A DNA stretch of 64,000 bases from Diogma glabrata (Eukaryota; Arthropoda; Insecta; Diptera; Cylindrotomidae): positions 243,801,426-243,865,425 of the forward strand of contig OY856188.1 of NCBI GenBank assembly GCA_963693315.1. Reading direction: 5' to 3'. This document shows, piece by piece, positions 46,210 through 56,999 of this stretch. The translations under genes and the position numbers were made by a program. Position 1 is the first letter of the stretch. Each line of letters opens with the position of its first letter. Below the pieces are notes generated by a model that worked only from the letters and a program-made list of their open reading frames with translations, searched no databases and was not told the DNA's origin.

Positions 46210-48135
46210 TTAATCATCCAGTGGTAGAACACATAATTTGGAAGTGGGCCGTTTGAGTGTTGACGTTGATGTTCGAATCGTAGCTACACGAACGAGGCCA
46301 TCTGACCCAGGATGAGTTTGAACCACACGACCTAATGTCCATTTACATGGTAGGACATTATCTTCTTTAATGATCACCAAATCATCAGGTTTCAGGTTGG
46401 TCTGCGTTGTCTTCCATTTACATTTTTGTTGGAGTGATGTAATGTATTCTAATTGAAACTGTTTCCAAAAAGTACCAACTTGGTGTTGGATATGTTGCCA
46501 TCGAGAAAGAGATGAAAGTGAACAATTTTCCAAACATTCTTCTGGTATTTCAGCCGGTGATTTCAGCATTAAAAAATGTCCGGGTGTTATGGCATTCAGG
46601 TTTGAAACATCATTATTATTTTCAGGGCACAGTGGTCTTGAGTTCAAGATCGCTTCAATTCTGCACAATAGTGTTGACAACTCCTGGAACGTGGGATGGA
46701 TATGATATGATATTCTTGTCAAATGGTGCTTAGTTGATTTCACAGCAGCCTCCCAAAGACCACCGAAATTTGGAGCGGCTGGTGGAATAAAATTCCATTG
46801 AATTTGGCTGTTGGTTAGAAACTCTGAAACTTTATTGATATGATTAGTATTAGCATGTAATTTATATATCTCAGAAATTCTTCTCTGTGCTCCGATAAAA
46901 TTGGTTCCGTTATCGGAATAAATAACAGTTGGAACCCCTCTACGAGCAATAAAACGTTGCAACGCAGCAATAAAATCATCAGTAGTCAAGGAAGCGACTG
47001 GTTCCAAATGCACAGCCTTAGTGCACAGACAAACCAAAACAGCAATGTATCCTTTAATCAATTTTGAACCGCGACCCGCCTTTGTAGCAAGTTGAATTGG
47101 ACCAGCAAAATCAACACCAGTTGTCGTGAATGGATTAGCAGGTGTGACCCGAGGATTAGGAAGCTGACCCATTAATTGATTGTTGGTTGACGTTTTATGT
47201 CGAAAACAAATTATACATTGATTAACAACTTTTCTGGCTAGTCTTCGGCCATCAATAATCCAATATTTTTGACGTAACAGGTGGGAAAGTAAGGATGGAC
47301 CAGGATGGATAAATTTGACATGGTACCAAGTAGAGATCAATTTACTTAGAATCTTATCTTTTTGCAAAACTACAGGGTGTTTAACGTTGTATGACAACAG
47401 AGAATTTTGCAAACGACCTCCCACTCTAATAAGTCCTACTGGATCTAGGAACGGAGTGAGAGATAGTAATCGACTTTTTGGTGGTAGTACGTTCCCTTGT
47501 TTCAGAACCTTTAGTTCCATTAGAAACATGCTTTGTTGAGCCCATTTTAGACATATTTCTTCTGCTTCTACAATCTCGGCTGACGTCAGAAACGTTTGAT
47601 ATTTACAGCTGCTCTTTTTCAAACAAATGATTTTAATAAATCGTCGACAATAAGACAGGACCCTTAGAATTTTCATGTATGATGAAATATTATTGAACAA
47701 TTTGAGAAGCACATCCTGATTATCTGACTCGGATTCGACAGCAACTAACGTTTCAAACGGTGATGATCTTTCTTCAAGGATTTTGAGATTCATGTTGGTG
47801 TTACTGGACAGTTCAATATTTGGCCAATGTTCGGGAGATTTTACAAGCCAGGAAGGACCGAACCACCACTGATGTAAATTACGTAGTTCACTTGGTAAAA
47901 CTCCTCTGGAGGCGTGATCAGCTGGATTATCAGCAGATCTTACATGACTCCAATTCTGTCGTGGTAGAATATCCAAAATCTCAGATGTTCGATTGGCTAT
48001 ATATGTCTTCCATCGTCTTGGATAATCAGATAACCAGTGTAAAACGATGGTAGCATCAGTCCAAGCAAAAATTGAAATTTTATGATTGTGAAATATTTTT
48101 AACAATGATTTAATAAGTGTAGCTAATAAATGCGC
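46210..48135 (-). pseudogene. BEL/Pao 1 RNase H and integrase part of pol
   Basis: An open frame of 631 codons (48,105-46,210), with a few codons further upstream. It begins in RNase H (FAWTDATIVLHWLSDYPRRW, then SADNPADHASRG). A zinc-binding integrase N-terminus follows (His-x-His type, ...CIICFRHK at about 47,210). The catalytic core has Asp in GVDFAGP (about 47,115), Asp in YSDNGTNF (about 46,910) and Glu in GLWEAAVKS (about 46,750), so the D,D,E triad is present. The C-terminus has the BEL-specific segment DDLVIIKEDN...WTLGRVVQTHPG and ends RPTSKLCVLPLDD. This integrase half looks intact, but it is out of frame with RT because of the deletion near 48,130. Confidence 0.9.
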
Positions 48136-49571
48136 AATTCGAGACGAGGTAACGAAACCTGTTTTATCGGCGCAACCTTGGTCTTTGACGTAATCAGGCT
48201 AACTTGACTATCTCCATTTGATGATATTGTTCGACAGTAGACTACGGCAGCGAAGGCCATTTCGCTAGCATCACAGAATCCGTGTAGCTCAAATCTACCA
48301 CCTGTAGTTGGCATATATCTTGGAATAGAAATGCTTTCAAATTCTGTAAACTGTGACCTCAACCGAATCCATTTAGATGCTATACCTGGAGGAAGTTCAT
48401 CATCCCAATTTAATTTTTCAATCCATGTTTCTTGAAACAATAATTTAACAAGAATTATTGATGGTGCTAACCAACCTACAGGGTCGAAAATACGAGAAGC
48501 TTCAGAGAGCATTGTTCTCTTGGTGTATATTTGCTCACTTGGTGGCTTTACCGTAAATGAAAACTGATCCTTTGTTGGATTCCAATGAATGCCCAGTATA
48601 CGGATTGTATTAGTGTCCTCGATAAATTCCATTAACGAAGATTCTCTCAACTCTTCTGGGATTATTTTCATTAATTCAGCGGAGTTTGACATCCATTTTT
48701 TTAAAGCAAAACCTCCAGACCTTAACATATTAATTGTTAGTTTAACTGCAATCATAGCATTTTCCAGAGTATCTGAGCCACTAAGTAAATCGTCCATATA
48801 AAAATGTTCACGAACAATTGGTGCAGCTATTGGAAACTGTGGCTCGGCATCAAAGGATAGTTGATGTAGCGAACGAACTGCTAGAAAAGGAGCAGATGAA
48901 GTTCCATAAGTTATCGTTTTAAGTTGATAATGTACAATGGGTAAGTTCGGATTCTCACGCCATAATATCCTTTGGTAGCGATAATAATGTGGGTCAACTT
49001 CAATCTGCCGATACATCTTCTCAATATCCGCTACAAAGGCTATTTTATGCAAACGAAAACCCATCAATTAGGCACTTAGATCTGACTGAATGGTCGGCCC
49101 GACTAACATCTTATCGTTCAATGAGATTGAATTGGAAGTCTTCGCCGATGCGTCAAAAACAACTCTCACCTTTGTTGTTGTACTGCTGTCTTTGAGTACA
49201 GCGTGATGAGGAATATAATAATGTTCCGGATCATCAACTTCCCTCGGTGGAACGAGTTCCATGTGTCCCAGGCTAAGATATTCTCGCATGAATTTCACAT
49301 AGTCCTGATGCAAATTTGAATTAACCTTGAATTTTCGTTCGATAGAGAATAACCTTCGTGTCGCCGAACTTAGCGAACTACCTAGTTTGATATTACTATT
49401 TTTAAATGCGAGGTGGACGACATATCTTCCTGTCGAGTCTCTATAGTGAGTACTCTTGAAATGAGTCTCACATAATTCTTCATCTGGAGTATGAAGTTTT
49501 GGTGCAGTTGGCTCCTCTTGTTCCCAAAATCTTCGAAGAGTTGAATCAATATCAATTCCGCTGTTAAGGCT
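48123..49571 (-). pseudogene. BEL/Pao 1 reverse transcriptase part of pol
   Basis: Frame open from about 49,580 to 48,123 except for the TAA at 49,068-49,070. It begins with the linker after protease (RRFWEQEEPTAP). RT motifs follow: YYIPHHAVLKDS, KVRVVFDASAKT, FVADIEKMYRQI, ITYGTSSAPF and the active-site YMDDLLSG (about 48,780-48,810). The thumb and connection are present (ILGIHWNPTKD, LSEASRIFDPVGWLAP), and RNase H begins with HGFCDASEMAF. The frame ends prematurely at LPRLEL, where relatives continue into RNase H. A small deletion there explains the change of frame. Confidence 0.9.
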
Positions 49572-49573
49572 AT

Positions 49574-51556
49574 TTATTTAGCTATAACCCAGCCAAAGAT
49601 AGTATTGTGGGCTATAACCGATCCGATTTGTGAATATACTCTCCCATCCGTGAGCACTGTGAAAAAGTGGTCACTTCCAACTATGATGTCTACAGGTTGT
49701 GATTCGTTAAAGCACGGATCGGCTAATTGAAGATCACGAATGAAATCCCACATAGTGACGTCAAATGAAGACGTGGGTAATTGTGACGTTAATTTGTCCA
49801 AAATTAATAGCTCACAAAAAATTTCATCCTTTGGGTTGAAACGAGAAGTTAATTTAACGGTTGCTATTCCTTTTGTGAAAGTCTTTGATGAGGAAATGAC
49901 GCTAATTGCCAATTTTGAATTTCGCCGTCTTAAATTTAATTTTTGCATACACGCTTTGCTTATAAATGACGTTTGCGACCCGGAGTCTAATAATATGCGG
50001 CATAATTGGATGGTGCCAAAATTGTCTTTGATATAGACCATAGCCGTTGGTAAAATAGACCGGTGAAAACGATTTGCTGAAGTCATTGCCTGAATTGTAT
50101 TTGTTGACGGTGAAATTGATTCTTGTATATTCATATTGTGCATCCAAGTGGTATTACAACTTATGTTTGGTTGTATATTGTTATTGGGATTTGAAGATGG
50201 TTTTAAGTTCGAGTTTAAATCAGTCGAATTTGGTAGTAATGACTTTAAAGACTGTGAAGCATTGGATTGTGAAGCATGAGATTGTGAAAGATTTGATTGC
50301 AAAGTATTGAAACAATTATTTGAAAGTAATTCCGATGTTTCGTCCAAATGTAGCGATGAATGATGCCGCTTTCGACAACTATGGCATGAGGGATTAGAAC
50401 TACATGAGGTAATAGTATGGTCATCCTGCAGGCAGTTATAGCATAATCCTCTATCCTTAACAAATTTGCGACGAGTTTGAATATCCAGTGCTTTAAATTT
50501 GAAACATTTGTATAACGGATGTCTGCCTTTGCATTTCGTACATTTTTTGGATACGTGAACAACAGATAATGAGTTGATGTTTGATTTCGATGTTGTTGCA
50601 CGACTAGAACTTGTTTTTCTACTCATCATTGTACATTGTTCTAGTGTATCTGCACGTTTATTGAGGAATTCTAAAAAATTGTCAATCGTTTGAAAATTAT
50701 CGGGATCGACCTTTGACCACCATAATTCCGATGTTTCAGAATCACATTTTTCCAATAATATTTTAATTAACCAGGGGTCTCTTTTCTCAGCATCAGGCCC
50801 AAGAACACGTAGACCTCTTAATACTTCATCCGAAATTTCTCTAAGTTGTCTAATATTTTTTGAATTTGCTTGACTTATAGAGGATTGTTGCATGAACATG
50901 CACATAAATGAATTCATAATTGGATTTTTTTTGTCATACCGGATTAATATTTTTTGCCATGTCTCATCGTAATTAGCCTCAGTGACTGGTATATGTCGTA
51001 CTAAGGCTGCAGCTTCATCTTTCAATAAGCTCTTGAGATACTGAAATTTATGAATTTTTGGAACTGATTGGTTATTATGAACCGAACTTTCATATAAGTC
51101 CTTAAATGAATGAAACTCGCAGTAATTTCCAGAAAAATTAGGAATCTGCAGCGATGGCAGACGAATATCTGATGGTTTGTTTGTTTTGTTAAGCTCAATA
51201 ATTTGTTGGACAAAACTTTTTTGATGATCTAACAATTCCTCTTTGAGTGTAGCCGTTGTATCCGGCTTAGCATGACTGGCCAACAGTTGCCTAAGTGACA
51301 CTTTAACCTTATAGTAAAAATCTTCAAGGGCCTTAATAGAGTTAGCTATTGTAAATTTATCATCGTTTTTATCTTCTGTACCGTCCATATCTTTATCATA
51401 TACGCGATATTCTTTCCAAATATCATCCAGATTCTCCAAATAAACCAATATGGCTTCCTTAGTTGGCATTGTGTTACAAAGACTTTTGATAGCCGCATCA
51501 ATTACTTTAATACGTTGCTGATATTTATTATATTGCCTCGCAATGCGATCAGCCAT
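49574..51556 (-). CDS. BEL/Pao 1 Gag and aspartic protease
   Basis: An intact 660-codon frame from ATG 51,556. The N-terminal half is a Gag of the BEL type (DUF1759-like: LPSLQIPNFSGNYCEFHSFK at about residues 140-165; WQKILIRYDKKN). Three zinc-binding clusters follow, CTKCKGRHPLYKC (about 340-353), CYNCLQDDHTITSC (about 370-384) and CHSCRKRHHSSLH (about 388-400), for RNA binding. A retropepsin-like protease has its active site in LLDSGSQTSFI (about 519-530). The frame closes with TAA at 49,574 right where relatives run on into RT, so Gag-Pol would need a -1 shift, or the copy has a frameshift mutation. The protein should form virus-like particles and process the polyprotein. Confidence 0.92.
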   Translation of the reverse strand: MADRIARQYNKYQQRIKVIDAAIKSLCNTMPTKEAILVYLENLDDIWKEYRVYDKDMDGTEDKNDDKFTIANSIKALEDFYYKVKVSLRQLLASHAKPDTTATLKEELLDHQKSFVQQIIELNKTNKPSDIRLPSLQIPNFSGNYCEFHSFKDLYESSVHNNQSVPKIHKFQYLKSLLKDEAAALVRHIPVTEANYDETWQKILIRYDKKNPIMNSFMCMFMQQSSISQANSKNIRQLREISDEVLRGLRVLGPDAEKRDPWLIKILLEKCDSETSELWWSKVDPDNFQTIDNFLEFLNKRADTLEQCTMMSRKTSSSRATTSKSNINSLSVVHVSKKCTKCKGRHPLYKCFKFKALDIQTRRKFVKDRGLCYNCLQDDHTITSCSSNPSCHSCRKRHHSSLHLDETSELLSNNCFNTLQSNLSQSHASQSNASQSLKSLLPNSTDLNSNLKPSSNPNNNIQPNISCNTTWMHNMNIQESISPSTNTIQAMTSANRFHRSILPTAMVYIKDNFGTIQLCRILLDSGSQTSFISKACMQKLNLRRRNSKLAISVISSSKTFTKGIATVKLTSRFNPKDEIFCELLILDKLTSQLPTSSFDVTMWDFIRDLQLADPCFNESQPVDIIVGSDHFFTVLTDGRVYSQIGSVIAHNTIFGWVIAK

Positions 51557-52013
51557 TGTAACACGACAAATTAATTTTTTTGAATATACAATTAAACCGT
51601 AATATTTATTTAATTTGAATGATCTTCAACTTATTTAATCGTTCATACACTTATTTGTGAATTATTAATTAATCGATTAACCGTAAAAAATATTTAAAAC
51701 TTTTTTCAAAAATAATAATAATGTTCATATAATAAATTTAAAGGACTCACGTGATTTAAAAACTGTTCCAGTGACCGTAATAATGAAACGTTGTTGTATA
51801 AATAAAACTCTTCACATTAGATGAAACAACTTTTGACCAACAACCTCCAATTGAGTTGATATAATTCCCAAATGTTGATTTACTAAAGTTGTCAATGAAT
51901 AAATGTTGGCACAAATTAAATATATACAGAATACAATTTCCCACGAGGTCCGACTATTTTGTTTTCCATATGAAAGATGTTTTATTACGTAGCGGTTTGG
52001 ATCCTGTTTGAAA
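51557..52013 (-). other. BEL/Pao 1 leader between PBS and Gag
   Basis: About 455 bp of untranslated leader. It contains no ORF of note and probably the packaging region. Confidence 0.6.
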
Positions 52014-52028
52014 CCTGTTTCAGCGCCA
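52014..52028 (-). promoter_or_regulatory. Primer-binding site of BEL/Pao element 1
   Basis: On the minus strand TGGCGCTGAAACAGG lies two bases inside the 5' LTR. It starts with the TGG expected to pair with a tRNA 3' CCA. The tRNA species was not determined. Confidence 0.7.
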
Positions 52029-52030
52029 AA

Positions 52031-52469
52031 TGTAAGCTGATGCAGTCCTCGACACCATTTACAAAAAAAAATATAACAAAAGTATTAAATATTTATAGAT
52101 TAAAAAACACCAATTAATTTAAATGTTCACAATAAAACTTTATTAACAATTTATTTAAGTATTTAATTTTGTTTAGAGAATCAAACAAGTTTAATTATAT
52201 ATATATTATTTTTAATTAATTATTTATTTGAAATATTTGTATAATGATTATTTACCGAATCCCAGTTGAATGCTTCACAGTCAAAAACCAAAATCGAAGT
52301 GAAAAAGTAAATCAAATTACAAGATGATGTTTTCTTTTTAATTGAATTGAAACTTTATATAAAAAATATTGCCCGATAAGCAAACAAAACAAATCAACGA
52401 AACACCAAAAATTAGAACGACGTGTGATGCAATCGACTGTGTTTACATAATTTATTACGTTCCCGAGCA
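52031..52469 (-). repeat. 5' LTR of BEL/Pao element 1
   Basis: 439 bp, same boundaries as the 3' LTR (TGTAAGCTG to GAGCA on +). As the promoter LTR it would transcribe leftward from here. A TTTATATAAAAAATA (+) stretch near 52,352-52,366 is the likely TATA region. Confidence 0.95.
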
Positions 52470-52474
52470 TTGCT
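52470..52474. repeat. TTGCT target-site duplication, right
   Basis: Identical to 45,738-45,742. Confidence 0.9.
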
Positions 52475-53633
52475 AATTATATGAAGCTTTCTTAAATATA
52501 TTGTCATCCCTTGTGGGTCAAAACCCAGAAAAAAAGAACATGCTCTACTGGTCATATGAGTTGTTGAAATTTATAAGTGTTATTATGCTGATGAAAATTA
52601 TTTCTGTTTATTTGATAGTGGATATGAGTAAATTTATTGAATAAACTTAAGAAATCGTTACACCATACAAACTTGACTCGTCATATAAATAAAGAGCTTT
52701 ATATGATGGCAAAATAAGACAAATGTTATTTATATCAAAATTTGGTTTTCAACATCAATAGATAGTGAAACAATTACAGTATTTTAAACTTCGTAATAGT
52801 TGAAACAATTTTATTAGCCTGAAACCAGAAAAAATACGTGGTTGATAAATCAAATTTTAATTTCAAACAGCTAATGAGGAACCATCAAACTAATAAAATA
52901 AAACAAACAAGCCGGTAAAGTTAAATGCGAATAAAATTCGCATGCTGACGTTTCTCTCAATACAAAATAATCTTCTATATAAATTAAAATGTAAATGTTC
53001 GTTTGTTCAAAATAAGTAATCTCCTAATGTACTGGATCGATTCATTTGAAATTTGGACACAATATTGCATTCAAATATAGGCGGGTTTTAATATAATTTT
53101 TTCCATTTTGTACTGTATATGTTTCATAACGTAGGCTGTCAACAAGTACACTGTGCAAGTGTCTCACCTGTTTTATTCTCAATTCACTCAATCCACTTTA
53201 ATCGATTAGTTTTGTATAGTGATTAGCACATAGATTATTTAATCTAATTTATCTACCAACAAGGTTATAACGTGTCATCCTTTCGGTAGGACTGTCCTCC
53301 TTTGAAGCAAGAATGTCTTTCGTCCTCATTTACTATTAAAATATTCTTCCTTAAGAAAACTGTAATACAATATTTTGCACTGAACAAATTAGATTACAAA
53401 TTAGATTAGACTACATATTCCTCCCAATAAATATGAATCAGCAAAGCAAGTAATCGTGATTGCAGGCTTACTTTTATTCAACGAGGAGAACGAATTTCAT
53501 TGCCTCATAACTTCTGCCATTTAGCGTCGTCAAAAAAGGAATTGGTTGAAAACGTATTTCCCAGAATCACGATTGGCTGAGTGAACGTGCCATTATTGTG
53601 GCAATAAAAACAAAAACGTCAATGAATTTAAGT
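52475..53633. other. Intronic DNA, possible Helitron-derived sequence at 52,975-53,130
   Basis: TTCTATATAAATTAAAATGT followed by GTTCGTTTGTTCAAAA near 52,972 resembles motifs often found beside Helitron helicase relics in insects. A helicase relic does follow 0.65 kb downstream. No further structure was recognised. Confidence 0.35.
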
Positions 53634-53860
53634 CACATACAAGTCCGTAGACACTGTAATGGAGGCATATGAAGCGGTTAACTATGCAACAGAATTTTTG
53701 AATTCACTTGATCTATCAGGGATACCGTTGCATGTACTGCAACTAAAAATTGGCGTGCCAATTATCAAGTTGTGAAATATCAATCAGCCAAAACTTTGCA
53801 ATGGCATGCGACTTGCAGCAAAAAAATTTAATGAGCAAAGTAGTAGAAGCAACAATCTGG
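53634..53860 (+). pseudogene. Helitron helicase (Pif1-like) C-terminal relic
   Basis: The + strand encodes TEFLNSLDLSGIPLHVLQLK and IGVPI, then after a stop NINQPKLCNGMRLA and (in another frame) LMSKVVEATIW. These match, in order, the well-conserved C-terminal stretch of Helitron Pif1-type helicases (FLNSL...GIPPH.L.LK.G.P...LRN...P.LCNGTRL). The following GQ-rich end is lost, and frame changes and stops make it a dead fragment. Confidence 0.75.
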
Positions 53861-54060
53861 ACTCTTTCAAAAGTGAAGAAGCAAAGCTTATTATATCATA
53901 AAATAATATGTTTATCACGTTTAATTATGGTATGCTCAAGTTTTTATTGACGTCTCGCGTCTACACAGGTTTTTACTACAGTCTGATGGTAGCAGTGCTG
54001 CCTACATACAAATGCTAAATAATAATAATAAGAATAATGCTACTTCACAATCATTACACG
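53861..54060. other. Spacer, nothing recognised
   Basis: AT-rich sequence between the Helitron relic and gypsy copy A. Confidence 0.4.
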
Positions 54061-54064
54061 CTTT

Positions 54065-56030
54065 TTCCTTAAATTTAAATACTTATTATTTATTTGCATT
54101 TGAAGCGTGTTTCGAGTCTTAGCAATAAAATGCCGGTTGCGTCTAAAATGATTATCAAAACTATCCTTAATAATGTATGAAAATCATTAAAAACTGCTGC
54201 GATAGTCCCATAATGCCATTCCCCCGTTTTCCCAAAGATCACTAAATCACCCACGTTCAATACCGGCAATGACTTAACGTTCCGATCATAATAATTTTTT
54301 TTGCCTTTCCCTTTATTGTTTTGAATTTCCAATTTATTTAAAGTGTTTCTGATTAAAAGCGAATCCGATACCGGTAACCTAGTTTTGACAAGTCTACCAA
54401 AGAATAATTCCGATGGAGTAATATGCATGTTCGTCAAAGATGTTGTATTGTATTCCAGTATGCGATGCTGAAATTGATTAACATCGTTTGCTTCAAAACA
54501 TCGCCCTAGAATGTTTTCGGATACCTTTGATTTGTGGATACCTTGGAATTGAAAATATTAATTGAATATTATATTCAACAGAGAAACCGTTGAACTCAGC
54601 CAATCCAAATGGACGTCGCATTTGATGACTGTTGGACATTGCCACCATATGAAACGGATATTTCGGGATGTCTTTCTGCACCAAAGGTTCTTTTTGATTG
54701 TTTCTTGATTTGAACTTTTCACAAATGTTGCAAGAAGTAACCAATTCTTTAGTTTGCGTATGCATTCTAGGCCTATGGTATAAGCATTCTTGCTCGTGCA
54801 AGTGTTTTTTTGATTTCAAGATGGGGTAAATGTAACCAAATTAAAATTTTTCGTTGTATATCCGTTGAAATGACTAATTTATGGTCCAAAAGTAGCACTC
54901 CAAGCTCAACATGCAATTCCGTTTTAAATTAATAAAAATGTTGCCTAAGGTCATCAGGTTGATGGAAACCCGGCCAGCCATTTTTGACGTAATTACAAAT
55001 CCGCAAATATTGTTTATCGCTTTCTAATGTTTTCCGATACAAATGTAGTTTTCTTCCTTTAAACAAACTGACTTTATTACCAAATCAATGACTCTCTATG
55101 ACTCTACCGAATGAATGATTTCCAAAATTTATCTTAATTGCGCTCTTGACACGCAATCAGCTGCTAGCATTTCTTTGCCAGGTTTATACACCTTAGTCAT
55201 ATGCGGATACTTCAGAAGTAACATGAACATACGCTGAAGTCGCATTGTTACGTCATCAATATCACACTTGACCAGTGTTTCCAAGGGTTTGTGATCACTT
55301 TCGTCAGTAAACTCTCACCCGTATAAGTAAAAAATGAAACCGATAGCTAAGAGTTATTTTTCGATATGAGCCCATTTTTGTTTACCTTTACTAAGGGTTC
55401 GTGAAACGAACGGAACAGGATGTCCATTTTGAACGATCACACATCCCAATCTATCTCTAGATGCATCGGTTTGTACGATTACTGGCAGCTGCAGATTATA
55501 AATAGACAAAACCGGTTCAGATGTATCGATACTTAGCATATTTTCGAATTCTTTATCATGTGTTTCTGTCTAATTAAATTCTACAGCATGCCGTGTCAAA
55601 TTTCCCAATTCCACTGATTGCCTTGACAGATTTGAAAAAATCTTGCCAAATATTTTAGAAAACCCAGGAATCTAAAAACATCCGTTTTACTTTCCGTTTT
55701 ATTTAATTTTAAAATTGTATTTCTGTATTTCAGGTCTGCTTTCATTTTTCCGTCCAATAAAATATTTCCCATTAATTTTACTTCACTTTGTCGATACTGA
55801 AGCTTATCTGAGTTAAATTTAATATTATCAATCCTAGCTCACTCCAGCACTACATTCAGGATTTGATCATGTTCACATTGTCAAAATGAACAACATCTCC
55901 CCATATATCACCAAAATGTTTAATCGTTTCCCGTTGAAACATTGCTAGTGCGCTACTGAGGCCAAATGGTACTCGATTGGATTTAAATTTACCAAACGGA
56001 GTCATAAATAATGTTAAGCTCGAGCTAGGG
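54065..56030 (-). pseudogene. Ty3/gypsy copy A: RT, RNase H and integrase (decayed)
   Basis: Minus-strand pieces in pol order: RT (TPFGKFKSNRVPFGLSSA, FQRETIKHFGDIW; about 55,890-56,015); RNase H (PVIVQTDASRDRLGCVIVQN, SRTLSKGKQKWAHIEK; 55,354-55,500); integrase zinc region and core (LVTSCNICEKFKSRN, WIPRYPQ-like PRYPQIKG; 54,500-54,790); and integrase C-terminus (HITPSELFFGRLVKTRLPVS, PVLNVGDLVIFGK; 54,090-54,437). Stops and frameshifts occur throughout. RT motifs upstream of PFG, protease and Gag are missing because the copy ends at the hAT relic boundary (about 56,030). It differs in sequence from copy B, so it is another family. Confidence 0.8.
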
Positions 56031-56945
56031 ATGGAAAGATTTGTAAAAAAATCGATTCTCGATTCCTACTTCGATTTTATACATTTCGATTCTCAGAACC
56101 AATTCTCCGGCTGCAAGAGTCGATTCTTTCGATTCATATGTTAAGAAAGCTAGCTTTAACTGAAAAAATTTTAAATTAAATATATTTCATTGATATACAT
56201 TTATTCAAAATAAATTTTAGACAATCAACTTATGACAACCACATATTTTCTGCAACTGATCTTAAGAAAAGTAGCATATTCAAATGATCAGCCGTTAATC
56301 GACTTCGAATCTGATTTGCAATCAGACTAAATTTTGAAAATAAACGCTCACATGATGATTGACGTGGCATATTGTTGATAAATTTGGGTATTCATTTTCG
56401 AGTATTTTCCGTGTGATAATTGGATCCGGATTACTTTTTCAGCCAAATGTTGGCCGATTAATGAATTATCTTAATTCAATCGGCAACCCGCTTCCTTCAT
56501 CACTGTCATTATTTTGATGGTTTTGTTGCATAGTGTCATCTTAAAATCCCAAATACTATTACCTTGTGAAGAGGGTTGATGATATCCAGTGTATTCACTT
56601 TCATGATCAACCGCAACACTTTTTGTTAGTTGAATTTCTTTTTTAAAGCAATCACATATGTAGATAAAGTTTGAACAAATTAATTAAAAAGCCATGATGA
56701 AGAAATGTTTTTTCAAAATCAAAGATTCCTTGTGATGAACACATACCGAGAATTGTCATAGCACGCACAGAGTTGCAAATATTTTGAAATCTTAGTTTTT
56801 TACATCGGGAGTCAAGCAGCGTAGCAATAGCATATAACTTAACGGCTTCTAATGTCAAAAAAATCGAATACTATGAATCGATTCTTGATCGACTTTGAAA
56901 GATAAAAATCAATTCTTTATAATCGATTATTTTAACAGAAAAGTC
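56024..56945 (-). mobile_element. hAT transposon relic between two gypsy copies
   Basis: The C-terminal dimerisation region of a hAT transposase is readable on the minus strand (RQSSCERLFSKFSLIANQIR, LTADHLNMLLFLRSVAEN; about 56,255-56,375). So is an upstream piece, AVKLYAIATLLDSRCKKLRF, at about 56,785-56,840. The ends contain many ATCGATTCT-type subterminal repeats (56,060-56,135 and 56,865-56,930). The left end may start at TAGGGATGGAAAGA (about 56,027), hAT-like, but the matching right terminus is not seen. Most of the transposase, including the catalytic core, is missing. Stops and frameshifts are present. Confidence 0.65.
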
Positions 56946-56948
56946 GAT

Positions 56949-56999
56949 TCACCAGGTTTAAATAAAGTATAGAGTAAATATCACCAGGTTTAAATAAAG
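56949..56999. repeat. 19-bp direct repeat at the hAT/gypsy boundary
   Basis: TCACCAGGTTTAAATAAAG occurs at 56,949-56,967 and 56,981-56,999. On the minus strand it codes LFKPGD of the gypsy integrase. It is a short local duplication (period 32 bp) at the joint, longer than a hAT 8-bp target duplication. Confidence 0.8.

Larger units (their letters stand above)
45743..52469 (-). mobile_element. BEL/Pao LTR retrotransposon 1, structurally complete (6,727 bp)
   Basis: Both LTRs (439 bp each), the primer-binding site, a purine-rich tract, Gag, protease, RT, RNase H and integrase are all present on the minus strand, flanked by TTGCT on both sides. The LTRs differ at five positions by eye (about 1.1%), so the insertion is recent. 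Despite that, pol carries three disabling changes: a frame change at about 49,575-49,590, an in-frame TAA at 49,068-49,070, and a small deletion at about 48,125-48,140. It lies antisense to the transporter within its intron. Confidence 0.95.

Noticed and set aside
49574..49590. Programmed -1 ribosomal frameshift site between Gag and Pol
   Set aside because: The sequence does not fit a slippery heptamer and other pol lesions exist, so a mutation is simpler; kept only as a question in the findings.
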